From Comamonas sp. KCTC 72670 (GTDB taxonomy: Bacteria; Myxococcota; Myxococcia; Myxococcales; Myxococcaceae), in NCBI GenBank assembly GCA_014656495.1, contig BNCN01000011.1:124001-188000 (forward strand): 64,000 bases of DNA. The letters run 5' to 3'. The position numbers and the translations under genes are program-made. The notes below the pieces were generated by a model. That model did not search any database. It saw only the letters and a list, made by a program, of their open reading frames with translations, and was not told the DNA's origin. Each line of letters starts with the position of its first letter. Positions within the stretch are counted from its first letter, which is position 1. Below, piece after piece: positions 25,708 through 33,959 of this stretch.

Positions 25708-27609
25708 ATGCGAGGCTTCAGCTTTCGCGGCGCTGCCACCCGACTCGCCACCCTGGGCCTGCTTCTGGCCTCGGTGGCCGCACACGCCGACCACGACCCG
25801 TTCGCCCGCGGATTCGACGCCGTTCCAGTGAAGGCCACCGCCGCGCAGCACAGCGGCATCGCCCTGGAAGGCACGAGCAACGCGCTGCCCGTTGGCAGCT
25901 TCCGCGCGGCACTCCTGTTCGAATTCAACTGGCGCATCCTCGCCCTCAAACTGGGCGACGAGAAGCTGGGCGACCTCCTGCCCTACCGGCTCGATGCGCA
26001 CCTGCTGTTCGCCTATCAGCTCCATGAGCGCCTGGAGCTGGCGGTGGACCTGCCCGTCACGCTGCTGCAGGGTGACAACTTCCAGTTGCTGCGCGACGCG
26101 CTCAACGCGCCCAACTTCCCGGGCGCCGCGGGCGTGGGCCGCACCACGATGGGCGACATCCGCCTGCTGCCGCGCGTCCACCTGCTGGACCGCGAGAAGT
26201 TCCCGGTGGGCGTGTCGCTCGTCGCCGAGGTCCGGCTGCCCACCGGCAGCGCCTCCAGCTTCACCGGTGAGCGCGGCGTGCTGTGGGCGCCTCGCGTCGC
26301 GCTGGAGCAGCGCTTCACCTCGCTGCCCGTGCCCATCCGCGTGCTCGGCAACGTGGGCGTGCGGCTGCGGCCCCATGCGCAGTACCTCAACCTGCTCGTG
26401 GATGACGAGCTGACGCTGGGCGCCGGCGCCATCGCGGAGCTGCCCAACATGGGCCGCTTCACGGACGTCGAAGCCGTGGCGGAGATGCACCTGGGCACCC
26501 CGCTGGTGCGCCCCTTCAACTTCGACCAGGCCGACTCGCTCAAGACGCCGTGGGAGGCCCTGGTGGGCGCCCGCGCGAAGGTCTGGGGCAACTGGGGCCT
26601 GGAGCTGAATGTCGGCCGCGGCATCAACGTGTCCAGCGGCTACGGCCGCGAGGCGCTGCGGGTCATGTTCGCGGTGCGCTACGACGAGACGTTCATCGAC
26701 TCGGACGGCGACGGCATCCCCGATATCCGCGACCGCTGCCCCAACGAGCCCGAGGACTTCGACGGCTTCCAGGACAGCGACGGCTGCCCCGACCCGGACA
26801 ACGACGGCGACGGCATCCCCGACGGCGAGGACGGCTGCGCCAACGAGAAGGGGCCCAAGCACAACAAGGGCTGCCCGGACCCGAACTACGACACGGACGG
26901 CGACGGCGTCGTCGACGGCGAGGACGCGTGCGTCGACAAGCCGGGCCCCAAGTCCAACAAGGGCTGCCCGGAGGATGACAACGACACCGACGGCGACGGC
27001 ATCCCGGACCGGCTCGACAAGTGCCCGGACAAGCCCGGCCCGAAGGACTACGACGGCTGCCCGGACACCGACGGCGACGAGGTGCCCGACAACGAGGACG
27101 ACTGCCCCGAGCAGTTCGGTCCGCCGGAGAACAACGGCTGCCCGTACGACTCGCCGCCGTACGTCGTCGTCGAGTCCGACCGCATCCGCATCAAGGGCAA
27201 CGTGCTCTTCGAGACGGGCTCCGCCGTCATCCAGAAGCAGTCGTACCCGCTGCTCGACGAGGTGGCGACGGTGCTGCGGAAGAACCCGACGCTGGGCCCG
27301 GTGCTCATCGAAGGCCACACCGACAACCGCGGCTCGCGCGCCCTCAACATGGGCCTGTCCGACCGCCGCGCGAGGTCCGTGCTCGAGTACCTGGTGGGCC
27401 GGGGCATCGACCGCAAGCGCCTCAGCTCGAAGGGCTTCGGCTTCGACAACCCCATCTCGACCAACGACACCGCGCTGGGCCGCGCGAAGAACCGGCGCGT
27501 CGACTTCCGGCTCGTGCGCTCCGAGGTGGAGACGGAGAAGAAAGAGACGGTCGTCCCGGCGGGGCAGCAGCCGCCGTCCTCGGCCTCGCAGCCGGCGAAG
27601 AAGCCGTAG
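25708..27609 (+). CDS. OmpA-family outer membrane protein with thrombospondin type 3 repeats
   Basis: This 633-residue protein has a signal peptide (to about residue 27, ending VAAHA) and a beta-strand-rich region to about residue 330 that resembles an outer-membrane barrel. Residues 331-480 are calcium-binding thrombospondin type 3 repeats (DSDGDGIPD, DNDGDGIPD, DTDGDGVVD and so on, with paired cysteines). Residues 490-610 are a C-terminal OmpA domain that anchors to peptidoglycan (GHTDNRGSRALNMGLSDRRA, NRRVDFRL). The Asp and Arg that grip diaminopimelate are present. Such proteins tie the outer membrane to the cell wall and are common in myxobacteria. Confidence 0.92.
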   Translation: MRGFSFRGAATRLATLGLLLASVAAHADHDPFARGFDAVPVKATAAQHSGIALEGTSNALPVGSFRAALLFEFNWRILALKLGDEKLGDLLPYRLDAHLLFAYQLHERLELAVDLPVTLLQGDNFQLLRDALNAPNFPGAAGVGRTTMGDIRLLPRVHLLDREKFPVGVSLVAEVRLPTGSASSFTGERGVLWAPRVALEQRFTSLPVPIRVLGNVGVRLRPHAQYLNLLVDDELTLGAGAIAELPNMGRFTDVEAVAEMHLGTPLVRPFNFDQADSLKTPWEALVGARAKVWGNWGLELNVGRGINVSSGYGREALRVMFAVRYDETFIDSDGDGIPDIRDRCPNEPEDFDGFQDSDGCPDPDNDGDGIPDGEDGCANEKGPKHNKGCPDPNYDTDGDGVVDGEDACVDKPGPKSNKGCPEDDNDTDGDGIPDRLDKCPDKPGPKDYDGCPDTDGDEVPDNEDDCPEQFGPPENNGCPYDSPPYVVVESDRIRIKGNVLFETGSAVIQKQSYPLLDEVATVLRKNPTLGPVLIEGHTDNRGSRALNMGLSDRRARSVLEYLVGRGIDRKRLSSKGFGFDNPISTNDTALGRAKNRRVDFRLVRSEVETEKKETVVPAGQQPPSSASQPAKKP

Positions 27610-27621
27610 CACCGTGAGCTG

Positions 27622-27657
27622 CCCAGGGGCGGCGTGCCGTCATGGCGCCGCCCCGGG
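27622..27657. terminator. Hairpin between convergent genes
   Basis: GGGGCGGCG (27626-27634) pairs with CGCCGCCCC (27646-27654) around an 11-base loop, with CCC/GGG extending the stem outside one unpaired A. It lies between the OmpA-like gene and the converging tlpA-like gene and could serve both. Confidence 0.5.
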
Positions 27658-27706
27658 AAGCGAATCGTGGCGCGGGGCGCGAGGCCCCGCACCGCTTCAA
27701 CTCAAC

Positions 27707-28285
27707 TCACTGCGCCTTGAGCGCCCGGTCGATGCGCCTGCGGATGGCGTCCTCGGACAGCGAGCCCCGCTGCGCATCAATCACCTTGCCGTCCCGGTCC
27801 AGGAAGTAGAGCGTCGGCAGGGCGGTGACCTGGAAGGCCCGCGCCATGTTGTCGTCCGCGTAGACGACGTACGGCGCCAGGTCCGGCAGGTGGTTGCGCA
27901 TGAACGCGTCCACCAGCTTGGGCGCGCGGTCGCCGTCATCCCGGCTGGCCGCCACGAAGACGAGCCCCTGCGGCTCGTACTCCTTCGCGAGCTTCACCAG
28001 CGCCGGCATCTCCTCCCGGCACGGGGGGCACCAGGTCGCCCAGAAGTCCAGCATCACCACCTGGCCCTTCAGGTCGTCCAGCTTCAGCGTCCCGCCGCCG
28101 TGGCGCGGCATCTCCATGGACGGCGCGGACGCCCCATCCGGCACCAGCTTCGCCCGCTGCGCCTCCAGCACGCCCAGGTACACCACGCCGCCCAGGCCCA
28201 ACGCCGCCAGCGCGCCCAGTACCACCTTCATGCCGCCGCCGCCCGGCTTCGGGGCCGGAGGCGGAGCCCCGATGCTCTCCGTCAC
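27707..28285 (-). CDS. TlpA-like membrane-anchored thiol-disulfide oxidoreductase
   Basis: This 192-residue protein has one N-terminal transmembrane anchor (MKVVLGALAALGLGGVVYLG) and a periplasmic thioredoxin fold. The active site is WCPPC in FWATWCPPCREE, typical of TlpA/ResA-type reductases, with the cis-proline segment ALPTLYFL. It probably reduces disulfides in exported proteins such as apocytochromes. The GTG at 28285 was chosen because it overlaps the upstream stop by four bases (GTGA), which shows coupling to the CFI-box gene. Longer upstream frames only shadow that gene. Confidence 0.9.
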   Translation of the reverse strand: MTESIGAPPPAPKPGGGGMKVVLGALAALGLGGVVYLGVLEAQRAKLVPDGASAPSMEMPRHGGGTLKLDDLKGQVVMLDFWATWCPPCREEMPALVKLAKEYEPQGLVFVAASRDDGDRAPKLVDAFMRNHLPDLAPYVVYADDNMARAFQVTALPTLYFLDRDGKVIDAQRGSLSEDAIRRRIDRALKAQ

Positions 28286-29358
28286 GCGAATCCACTCCTC
28301 GTCAGGCGGCCATGCACCCGCCGCAGCACCCACCGCACACCGTCGCGAGCCACCGGACGCCGCGACACCCAGGCCGCCACCTCCGGTCCCCAACGATAGT
28401 AGCCACGGATGAACACACGCCCGGGCGCGCTCTTCCGCAGCACGTCGTCCCGGTAGGCCCGGAAGGCCACCAGCTCCGGCGCGCCGTCACCGAAGGCCAC
28501 CGTCGCCACGAAGCACGAGGACGCCGGGCTCACCCACATGAGCCGCTGGTTGGTGAGGTTCACCACCGCCTTCAGCTCGCGCGCCTCCGTGTACACGAAG
28601 GCCAAGAGGTCGCGCCGCGCGGAGGGGAACTCCTGGCCGCTGGCCTCCTCGAACTCGATGCGGGTGCTCCCCGTCGTGCCGACCTCGTCCACGGTGAAGA
28701 AGTACCGCTTGGAGCTGCGGCCCACCTCCACCTCGAGCCCGCGCAGCTCGCCGAAGTACGCCAGGAAGGGCGTGCGGCACGCCGGGCAGAGGAAGCGGTT
28801 GTAGGCGTGATTCGTGAGGAACGCGTAGTCCCCCACCCGCTTGCAGCCCATGTTCGGGCACACCAGCTTCACGCTCGCCTGCGGCGCGGCGCGCGGGTCG
28901 TACCGCGACACGCGCGACGCCTTGTCGAACACCGGCGGCGGACGCGGCGGAGACGTCACCAGGTGGCGCGTCGGGTGCGCGGCCCGCTCCAGCTCCTGCG
29001 CCCGGCGCCAGGCCGTCTCCGCGGCCTCCAGCCGACCATCCGCCGTGTGGCAGAGCGCCTCGCCGTGGGCCAGCAGCGCGGCCACCAGCTTCTCCAGCGG
29101 CGCCACGTTGGAGACCTCGCGCCCGGCGGCCAGCGCCTCCGCCAGCACCCGCTCGACCTCCGGGAGCAGGGCCTTGGCCGCCTTGCGGGAGGGGTCCTCC
29201 GCGCGCCGGTACACCGGGGGTTCGGGGATGCGGACAAAGAGCGCCGAGGCCGCCGCGCGCACCCGCTCCACCGCCGCGTCGCCACGCCCCACGTCCAACT
29301 GCGCCGCCCGCTCACGGGCCGCCTGAAAGAGTTCTTCGGGTTGCAAGCCCGCGGACAT
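28282..29358 (-). CDS. CFI-box C-terminal domain protein
   Basis: This 358-residue protein has an N-terminal helical region (about residues 1-140, Ala/Arg/Glu rich). A zinc-ribbon-like segment has the pairs CPNMGC and CPAC. At the C-terminus, CFVATVAFG is followed by FRAYRDDVL, GRVFIRGYYRWGP and a helical end. This order matches the CFI-box C-terminal domain, a small domain of unknown role found at the ends of diverse bacterial proteins. The ATG at 29358 is preceded by a G-rich run. The thioredoxin gene is translationally coupled downstream, hinting that the domain's conserved cysteine may interact with it. Confidence 0.75.
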   Translation of the reverse strand: MSAGLQPEELFQAARERAAQLDVGRGDAAVERVRAAASALFVRIPEPPVYRRAEDPSRKAAKALLPEVERVLAEALAAGREVSNVAPLEKLVAALLAHGEALCHTADGRLEAAETAWRRAQELERAAHPTRHLVTSPPRPPPVFDKASRVSRYDPRAAPQASVKLVCPNMGCKRVGDYAFLTNHAYNRFLCPACRTPFLAYFGELRGLEVEVGRSSKRYFFTVDEVGTTGSTRIEFEEASGQEFPSARRDLLAFVYTEARELKAVVNLTNQRLMWVSPASSCFVATVAFGDGAPELVAFRAYRDDVLRKSAPGRVFIRGYYRWGPEVAAWVSRRPVARDGVRWVLRRVHGRLTRSGFA

Positions 29359-29460
29359 TAAAGGCCCCCACCCCGCCCTGACAGCGCAATGCACACACCT
29401 GCGTTCGGAAACTGGCCAAGCCCGCCCCGCCGGTGTACGAACAGGTAGGAGGCTGTGAGC

Positions 29461-29745
29461 GTGAACGCATTGAAGTTCATCGTCTGGACGTGCTGTGCGG
29501 TGGGGCTCGGCGTCTTCCTGGCTTCGGGGAAGGTGGATGGCCGGACGCCCTTGAACCACATGGAGCGGGCGTGGAACCGCTCGGTGAACACCTCGACGGT
29601 TGATCGGCTGAAGGACGGGCTCGAGGACGCGTACGAGGACGCCAAGGACGCCGTCGCCGGAAACAAGAAGGATTCGTCGCCTCGTGAGCGTATCAGCGCC
29701 GAGGACCGTGCTGCGGTGAACCGCATCATCGCGCAGAAGAAGTAA
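29461..29745 (+). CDS. Small membrane-anchored protein
   Basis: A 94-residue product with one N-terminal hydrophobic helix (ALKFIVWTCCAVGLGVFLAS) and a charged, helical remainder (LKDGLEDAYEDAKDAV, then ISAEDRAAVNRIIAQKK). The GTG at 29461 lies eight bases after AGGAGG, a better spacing than the in-frame GTG at 29455. The family is not recognised. It is probably inner-membrane attached with the helical part outside. It precedes the HtrA gene on the same strand by 81 bases, so co-expression is possible. Confidence 0.75.
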   Translation: MNALKFIVWTCCAVGLGVFLASGKVDGRTPLNHMERAWNRSVNTSTVDRLKDGLEDAYEDAKDAVAGNKKDSSPRERISAEDRAAVNRIIAQKK

Positions 29746-29826
29746 CCCGCCCTCGGGCCCGCTTCCCCCCGACACCCCGCCACCTTAGGTTGCCCGAAAG
29801 GTGACTGGTGGGGTGGAGGCGGGGCC

Positions 29827-31086
29827 ATGGGCTGGGCGCGAGGCACGAGGGTCATCCTGTTCGCCGCGCTGGTGTGCGCGCTGGTGCTGCCAGCGCGAGC
29901 CACCGGCCAGGAACGGGGACGGCTGTGGGTGGAGTCACAGAATCGCTCCCTGCAGAAACAACGCTCCACGTTGAGTGACGTGGCCCGCCAGGCCATGCCC
30001 TCCGTGGTCTCCATCACCACGCAGCAGGCCGCCGACGTGCAGGCCGCCGCGGCCGGTGAGGAAGCCCAGAAGGGCATCGGCTCCGGCTTCATCATCCACC
30101 CCGACGGCTACATCCTCACCAGCGCGCACGTGGTGGAGGGCGCGGTAGAGGTCCTCGTCTCCGTGCTGCACCCCCGGGGCTACGTGGAGGAGTACGAGGC
30201 GGTGGTCGTCGGCGAGGACTCGCGCACCGACTGCGCCCTGCTCAAAATCGCCGCGCCCCGCAAGCTGCCGGTGCTGAAGCTCGCCTCCGCGTCACACGTG
30301 CGCTCGGCGGACTGGATTGTCGTGATTGGCAACCCGTTCGGCCTGGCCCACTCGGTGACGGTGGGCGTGGTCAGCTACATGGGCCGCACGGACGTGACGC
30401 CCAACGGCCGGGACGGCGACTTCGACTACATCCAGATGGACGCCTCCATCAACCCGGGCAACTCCGGGGGCCCGGTGCTCGACCTGCACGGGGACGTGGT
30501 GGCGGTGGCCAACGCCGTCAATGTCGCGGGCCAGGGCATCGGCTTCGCCATCCCCATCGACATCGCGAAGACGGTGATTCCGCACCTCCAGCACCACGGC
30601 CGCGTGCGCCGAGGCTGGCTGGGCATGAGCGTGCAGGACTTCTCCCCCGAGGTGGCGGACGCCTTCAACCTGCGCCAGGGCCGGGGGGTGGTGGTGACGG
30701 ACATCGTCGCGGGCGGCCCCGCCGAGCGCGCCGGCCTCCAGGTGGGCGACGTCATCGTCGGACTGGACCAGCGGAGCGTGCGGCGCGCCCACGCGCTGCG
30801 CTGGCAGGTCGCCGCCCGGGGCGTGGGGCGCAACGTGAAGTTCCAGGTCCACCGGCTGGGCCGCCCCATGAAGATGACGCTGCGGCTGGAGGAGATGCCG
30901 TCCGAGGAGGCGCCGCCGGCGTCCGTGGCCACCAGCGCCGCCGGCCGGCACGCGGGCGCGCCCCAGCCGGTGCTGGAGGAGCTGCTGTCCCCGGTGCCCC
31001 GCTCGAAGGGCCGCCAGGCGGCTGCGCCCTCCCGGGAAGCGGGCCCAGGCACGGGCGGTTCTGGCCAGGACACCCTCGTGCCCTGA
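29827..31086 (+). CDS. HtrA/DegP-like serine protease with a PDZ domain
   Basis: This 419-residue periplasmic protease has a signal peptide (to about residue 26, ARATG). Its trypsin-like domain carries the triad His101 (TSAHVVEG), Asp135 (RTDCALLK) and Ser213 (GNSGGP). One PDZ domain follows at about 265-350 (VVTDIVAGGPAERAGLQVGDVI). A Pro/Ser-rich tail of about 60 residues closes it, longer than usual. HtrA proteases degrade misfolded exported proteins and are often stress-induced. Only one PDZ is present, as in DegS-type members, but no membrane anchor is seen. A Gly-Pro-rich intergenic run precedes the ATG. Confidence 0.93.
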   Translation: MGWARGTRVILFAALVCALVLPARATGQERGRLWVESQNRSLQKQRSTLSDVARQAMPSVVSITTQQAADVQAAAAGEEAQKGIGSGFIIHPDGYILTSAHVVEGAVEVLVSVLHPRGYVEEYEAVVVGEDSRTDCALLKIAAPRKLPVLKLASASHVRSADWIVVIGNPFGLAHSVTVGVVSYMGRTDVTPNGRDGDFDYIQMDASINPGNSGGPVLDLHGDVVAVANAVNVAGQGIGFAIPIDIAKTVIPHLQHHGRVRRGWLGMSVQDFSPEVADAFNLRQGRGVVVTDIVAGGPAERAGLQVGDVIVGLDQRSVRRAHALRWQVAARGVGRNVKFQVHRLGRPMKMTLRLEEMPSEEAPPASVATSAAGRHAGAPQPVLEELLSPVPRSKGRQAAAPSREAGPGTGGSGQDTLVP

Positions 31087-31240
31087 AGTCCCGGATGGGC
31101 CCTCGCCGAGCCCCGGTTTTCCGGCCTCCTTGCGTTCGGGTGTCATGGGCGCTAGACAGTGCGCCTTTTTCCGTACCCTTGCGGCGGGTCCACCTCGGTG
31201 TGGCGCCGCGATTCGCACCGTTTCGCAGGAGAGTTTCGCA

Positions 31241-31507
31241 ATGGCCGAGGCCCAGACGACCCAGAAGCGCACCAGTTGGCCGCGTTTCGCCAAGAGCAAT
31301 GGCAAGAAGGCGTGCACCGTGGAGGGCTGCAAGCGCCCCTACCGCGCCAAGAACTACTGCTACTTCCACTACAAGCAGTGGCGCCAGGGCGAGCTGCCGC
31401 ACAGCCGTTACCGCACCTGCTCCAAGCCGGAGTGCCGCGTGAAGACGTTCAAGGCCGGCCTGTGCGAGAAGCACCACGGCGAGGCGTTCAAGAAGGACGC
31501 GGCGTAG
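31241..31507 (+). CDS. Small protein with two identical C-x4-C-x9-C-x2-H zinc motifs
   Basis: This 88-residue basic protein has two motifs of the same spacing in tandem. The first starts CTVEGC and ends CYFH; the second starts CSKPEC and ends CEKH. Each supplies three Cys and one His, so two zinc ions are likely bound. The pattern resembles the small zinc clusters found beside HNH nucleases and in phage DNA-binding proteins. The ATG at 31241 follows AGGAGA with good spacing; the open frame before it looks non-coding. It may bind DNA or RNA, or regulate, but the function is unknown. It stands alone. Confidence 0.85.
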   Translation: MAEAQTTQKRTSWPRFAKSNGKKACTVEGCKRPYRAKNYCYFHYKQWRQGELPHSRYRTCSKPECRVKTFKAGLCEKHHGEAFKKDAA

Positions 31508-31541
31508 ACCGCGGTCCCCGGCGCCGGGGCGGCCTCCCCAC

Positions 31542-32276
31542 TCAGGTGGAGGCGCCCCGCGTCACCGCGCGGTCCAGATGCTTGAAGGCCGTGAGCCACA
31601 GCTCCGCCTCGCGCTGGGTCAGCCGCGCTCGCATCAAGGTCTGCTCCAGCTCGTTGAGCACGTGCTGCGGCGCCTGCGGGTTGAGGAACTCCGCGCGCAG
31701 CATGACCTCCCGCATCCGCTTCGCCAGCGCGCCCAACGTGCCCAGCTTCGCGCCCGGCGCTTCGTCCTCCGCCACGGGCGTGGGCGTCAGGCTCTGACGG
31801 TGGCAGAGGTACAGCAGCACCGCGGAGGACTGCGCCAGGTTCATGGACGGCTGCACCGCCGCCGTGGGGATGGCCAGCACGTCATTGCATCGCGCCAGGT
31901 CCTCGTCGGACATGCCCCGCTGCTCTCCACCGAAGACGAGCGCCACGCGCCCGCGAGCGCTCTCCTCCGCCAGCCGGCGAATGGCCTCTTCCGGCATCAA
32001 CGTCGTGCGCCCCTTGAGCTGAGTACGAGACGTCGTGCCCACGGCATACACACAGTCCTTCAGGGCCTCGGAGAGGTCAGACGCCACCTCCATGCCCTTC
32101 AGGACGAAGTCGCTTTTGACCGCGAGTTTCTCCGCGCCCTCGATGGATTTGAGCACCGGCTCGGACAGAATCAGCCGTGAGAATCCGAAGTTGGCCATGA
32201 TGCGGGCCACCGCTCCGAGGTTGTCGGTGGAACGCGTCTGATGAAGGACAACGGTGAGCTGCTCGCCGGGCCGCAT
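31542..32276 (-). CDS. trmJ: TrmJ-like tRNA 2'-O-methyltransferase (SpoU/TrmH family)
   Basis: This 244-residue SPOUT-class RNA methyltransferase carries the three family motifs: NLGAVARIMANFG (motif 1), VFGGEQRGM (motif 2) and IPTAAVQPSMNLAQSSAVLLY (motif 3), which form the knotted SAM site. Length and a helical C-terminal tail fit the TrmJ group, which methylates the ribose at position 32 of tRNAs. The exact target in this organism is inferred. The gene converges on the zinc-motif gene, with a CCCCGGCGCCGGGG palindrome between them (31516-31529). Confidence 0.85.
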   Translation of the reverse strand: MRPGEQLTVVLHQTRSTDNLGAVARIMANFGFSRLILSEPVLKSIEGAEKLAVKSDFVLKGMEVASDLSEALKDCVYAVGTTSRTQLKGRTTLMPEEAIRRLAEESARGRVALVFGGEQRGMSDEDLARCNDVLAIPTAAVQPSMNLAQSSAVLLYLCHRQSLTPTPVAEDEAPGAKLGTLGALAKRMREVMLRAEFLNPQAPQHVLNELEQTLMRARLTQREAELWLTAFKHLDRAVTRGAST

Positions 32277-32327
32277 GCGCCGAGTTTAGCTGGTTGATCT
32301 GGAAGCAGATCGGTATATTCCCGCCTG

Positions 32328-32915
32328 ATGCGTCGCTGGCTCCCTGGGTTGCTCCTCTCTCTCGTTACGGTCCTCACCGCGTGTGGCGAGGCCGGCACGC
32401 CCGCGCGTGCCACGATGAGCGCGCGGCAAGCCCTCACCAATCCGCCAGAGTTCCTCGAGTTCGAGTCTTCCTCGACGCGACTGGAGCTCTTCCGCGAGGT
32501 GGCGAAGCAGTCCGTCATCGAGTCCGGGCAGGCGGCCCAGGCCCTGGTGCTCTTCCCCGTCAGCCGGCAGGGCGAGCTGCTCGCCGCGCCGGGCTTCGAC
32601 GCGAAGATGGACCTGTTCCAGGCCCCTGACGCGGGCGGCAACCTGGCGCTGGTGTTCGAGTCCGGTGGCGAGCGTTGGCCGGAGGACCGCCGGGACGGCC
32701 TGCAGGGCCTCTCCGAGCGTGAGGCGGCGGAGCTGGTGGCCCGCACGCTGCTGGCGCACTGGGACATCGAGCCGGAGGGCACGGTGCAGGTGGACCGGGC
32801 CTCGGGCGCGCCGTACGCGGTCGCTTACGTGGACGGAATCCTGCGCATCAACCCAGCTTTCCTCTACCTGGCAGCGGCGTACGGTCCTTCTTCCCTGCCC
32901 GCCTCGCTCCAGTAG
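32328..32915 (+). CDS. Lipoprotein of unknown function
   Basis: This 195-residue protein has a clear lipoprotein signal (RRWLPGLLLSLVTVLTAC, Cys at 19). The mature part alternates strands and helices (LELFREVAKQSVIES, then ALVLFPVS and LALVFESGGERW). No catalytic motif is visible and the family is not recognised. It lies between the divergent trmJ-like gene and purC, 69 bases before purC, so it may be co-transcribed with it. Confidence 0.8.
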   Translation: MRRWLPGLLLSLVTVLTACGEAGTPARATMSARQALTNPPEFLEFESSSTRLELFREVAKQSVIESGQAAQALVLFPVSRQGELLAAPGFDAKMDLFQAPDAGGNLALVFESGGERWPEDRRDGLQGLSEREAAELVARTLLAHWDIEPEGTVQVDRASGAPYAVAYVDGILRINPAFLYLAAAYGPSSLPASLQ

Positions 32916-32984
32916 AGTCGCGCGCCTCAAGTCAGGCCCCGTGACCTCTCGCCCTTCCCGCGAGAGAGGGGCCGCGAGGCGACA

Positions 32985-33944
32985 GTGAACACCTCCGCAC
33001 TTCACGCGCAGCTTCCCCTCACCCTCCAGCAGACGGACCTTCCCGCGCTCGGCCAGCACTACCGCGGCAAGGTGCGTGAGACGTACCGGCAGGATGACCG
33101 GCTCATCCTCGTGACGACGGACCGGTTGTCCGCGTTCGACCACATCCTCACCACCATCCCCTTCAAGGGCGAGGTGCTCAACCGGCTCGCCGCCTTCTGG
33201 TTCGAGCGCACGAAGCACATCGTCCCCAACCACGTGCTGGACGTGCCCGACGCGAATGTCACGGTGGCGCGCGCCTGCGCGCCCTTCTCCGTGGAGGTCG
33301 TCGTGCGCGGCTACCTCACGGGGAGCCTGTGGCGCGACTACCAGAAGGGCTCGCACACCGCCTACGGGCTGCCCTTGCCGGACGGGCTGCGCAAGGACGA
33401 GGCCTTCCCCGCCCCCATCATCACCCCGTCCACCAAGGCCGAGTACGGCCTGCACGACGAGCCCATCTCGGAGAAGGAGCTTCTGGCGCGGGGCCTGGCC
33501 AGCCCTCGGGACTGGGCGCGCATCACCGAGGCCGCGCTGGGCCTCTTCGCCGAAGGCCAGCAGTGGGCGCGCTCGCGGGGCCTCATCCTCGTGGATACGA
33601 AGTACGAGTTCGGCAAGGTGGGCGACACGCTCTACGTCATCGACGAGATGCACACCCCGGACTCCAGCCGCTACTGGGTGGCGGATGAGTACGAGGCGCG
33701 CTTCGCGAAGGGCGAGGACCAGCGCATGCTGGACAAGGAGAACATCCGCCAGTGGCTCATCCGCGAGCGGAACTTCTCCGGGCAGGGCACGCCTCCGCCC
33801 ATCCCCGATGACGTGCGCGTGGACCTGGCCACCAAGTACGTGGCCGCCTACGAGCACATCACCGGCACGCCGCTGACGCTGGAGCCGGGCGACGTGAAGG
33901 CCCGCATCGAGCGCAACCTGCGGGAGAAGGGCTACCTGAAGTAG
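32985..33944 (+). CDS. purC: SAICAR synthetase (phosphoribosylaminoimidazole-succinocarboxamide synthase)
   Basis: This enzyme joins aspartate to CAIR using ATP, step eight of purine synthesis. At 319 residues it is of the longer, eukaryote-like length class. Family motifs include YRGKVRETY (nucleotide loop), LILVTTDRLSAFD, VEVVVRGYLTGSLW, and DTKYEFG with IDEMHTPDSSRYW. The GTG start at 32985 is preceded by GAGGCG. It converges on purB, the gene for the next step of the same pathway, with only 15 bases between the two stop codons. Confidence 0.96.
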   Translation: MNTSALHAQLPLTLQQTDLPALGQHYRGKVRETYRQDDRLILVTTDRLSAFDHILTTIPFKGEVLNRLAAFWFERTKHIVPNHVLDVPDANVTVARACAPFSVEVVVRGYLTGSLWRDYQKGSHTAYGLPLPDGLRKDEAFPAPIITPSTKAEYGLHDEPISEKELLARGLASPRDWARITEAALGLFAEGQQWARSRGLILVDTKYEFGKVGDTLYVIDEMHTPDSSRYWVADEYEARFAKGEDQRMLDKENIRQWLIRERNFSGQGTPPPIPDDVRVDLATKYVAAYEHITGTPLTLEPGDVKARIERNLREKGYLK

Positions 33945-33959
33945 CCCCGCCCCGGTGGC

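Noticed and set aside
25663-27612. A 649-codon minus-strand frame opposite the OmpA-like gene
   Set aside because: The plus strand has a signal peptide, Asp-rich repeats and an OmpA domain; the antisense frame is a mirror of these.
31516-31529. CCCCGGCGCCGGGG palindrome as a regulator site
   Set aside because: Pure G/C symmetry between two convergent genes is more simply a weak 3' hairpin or chance.
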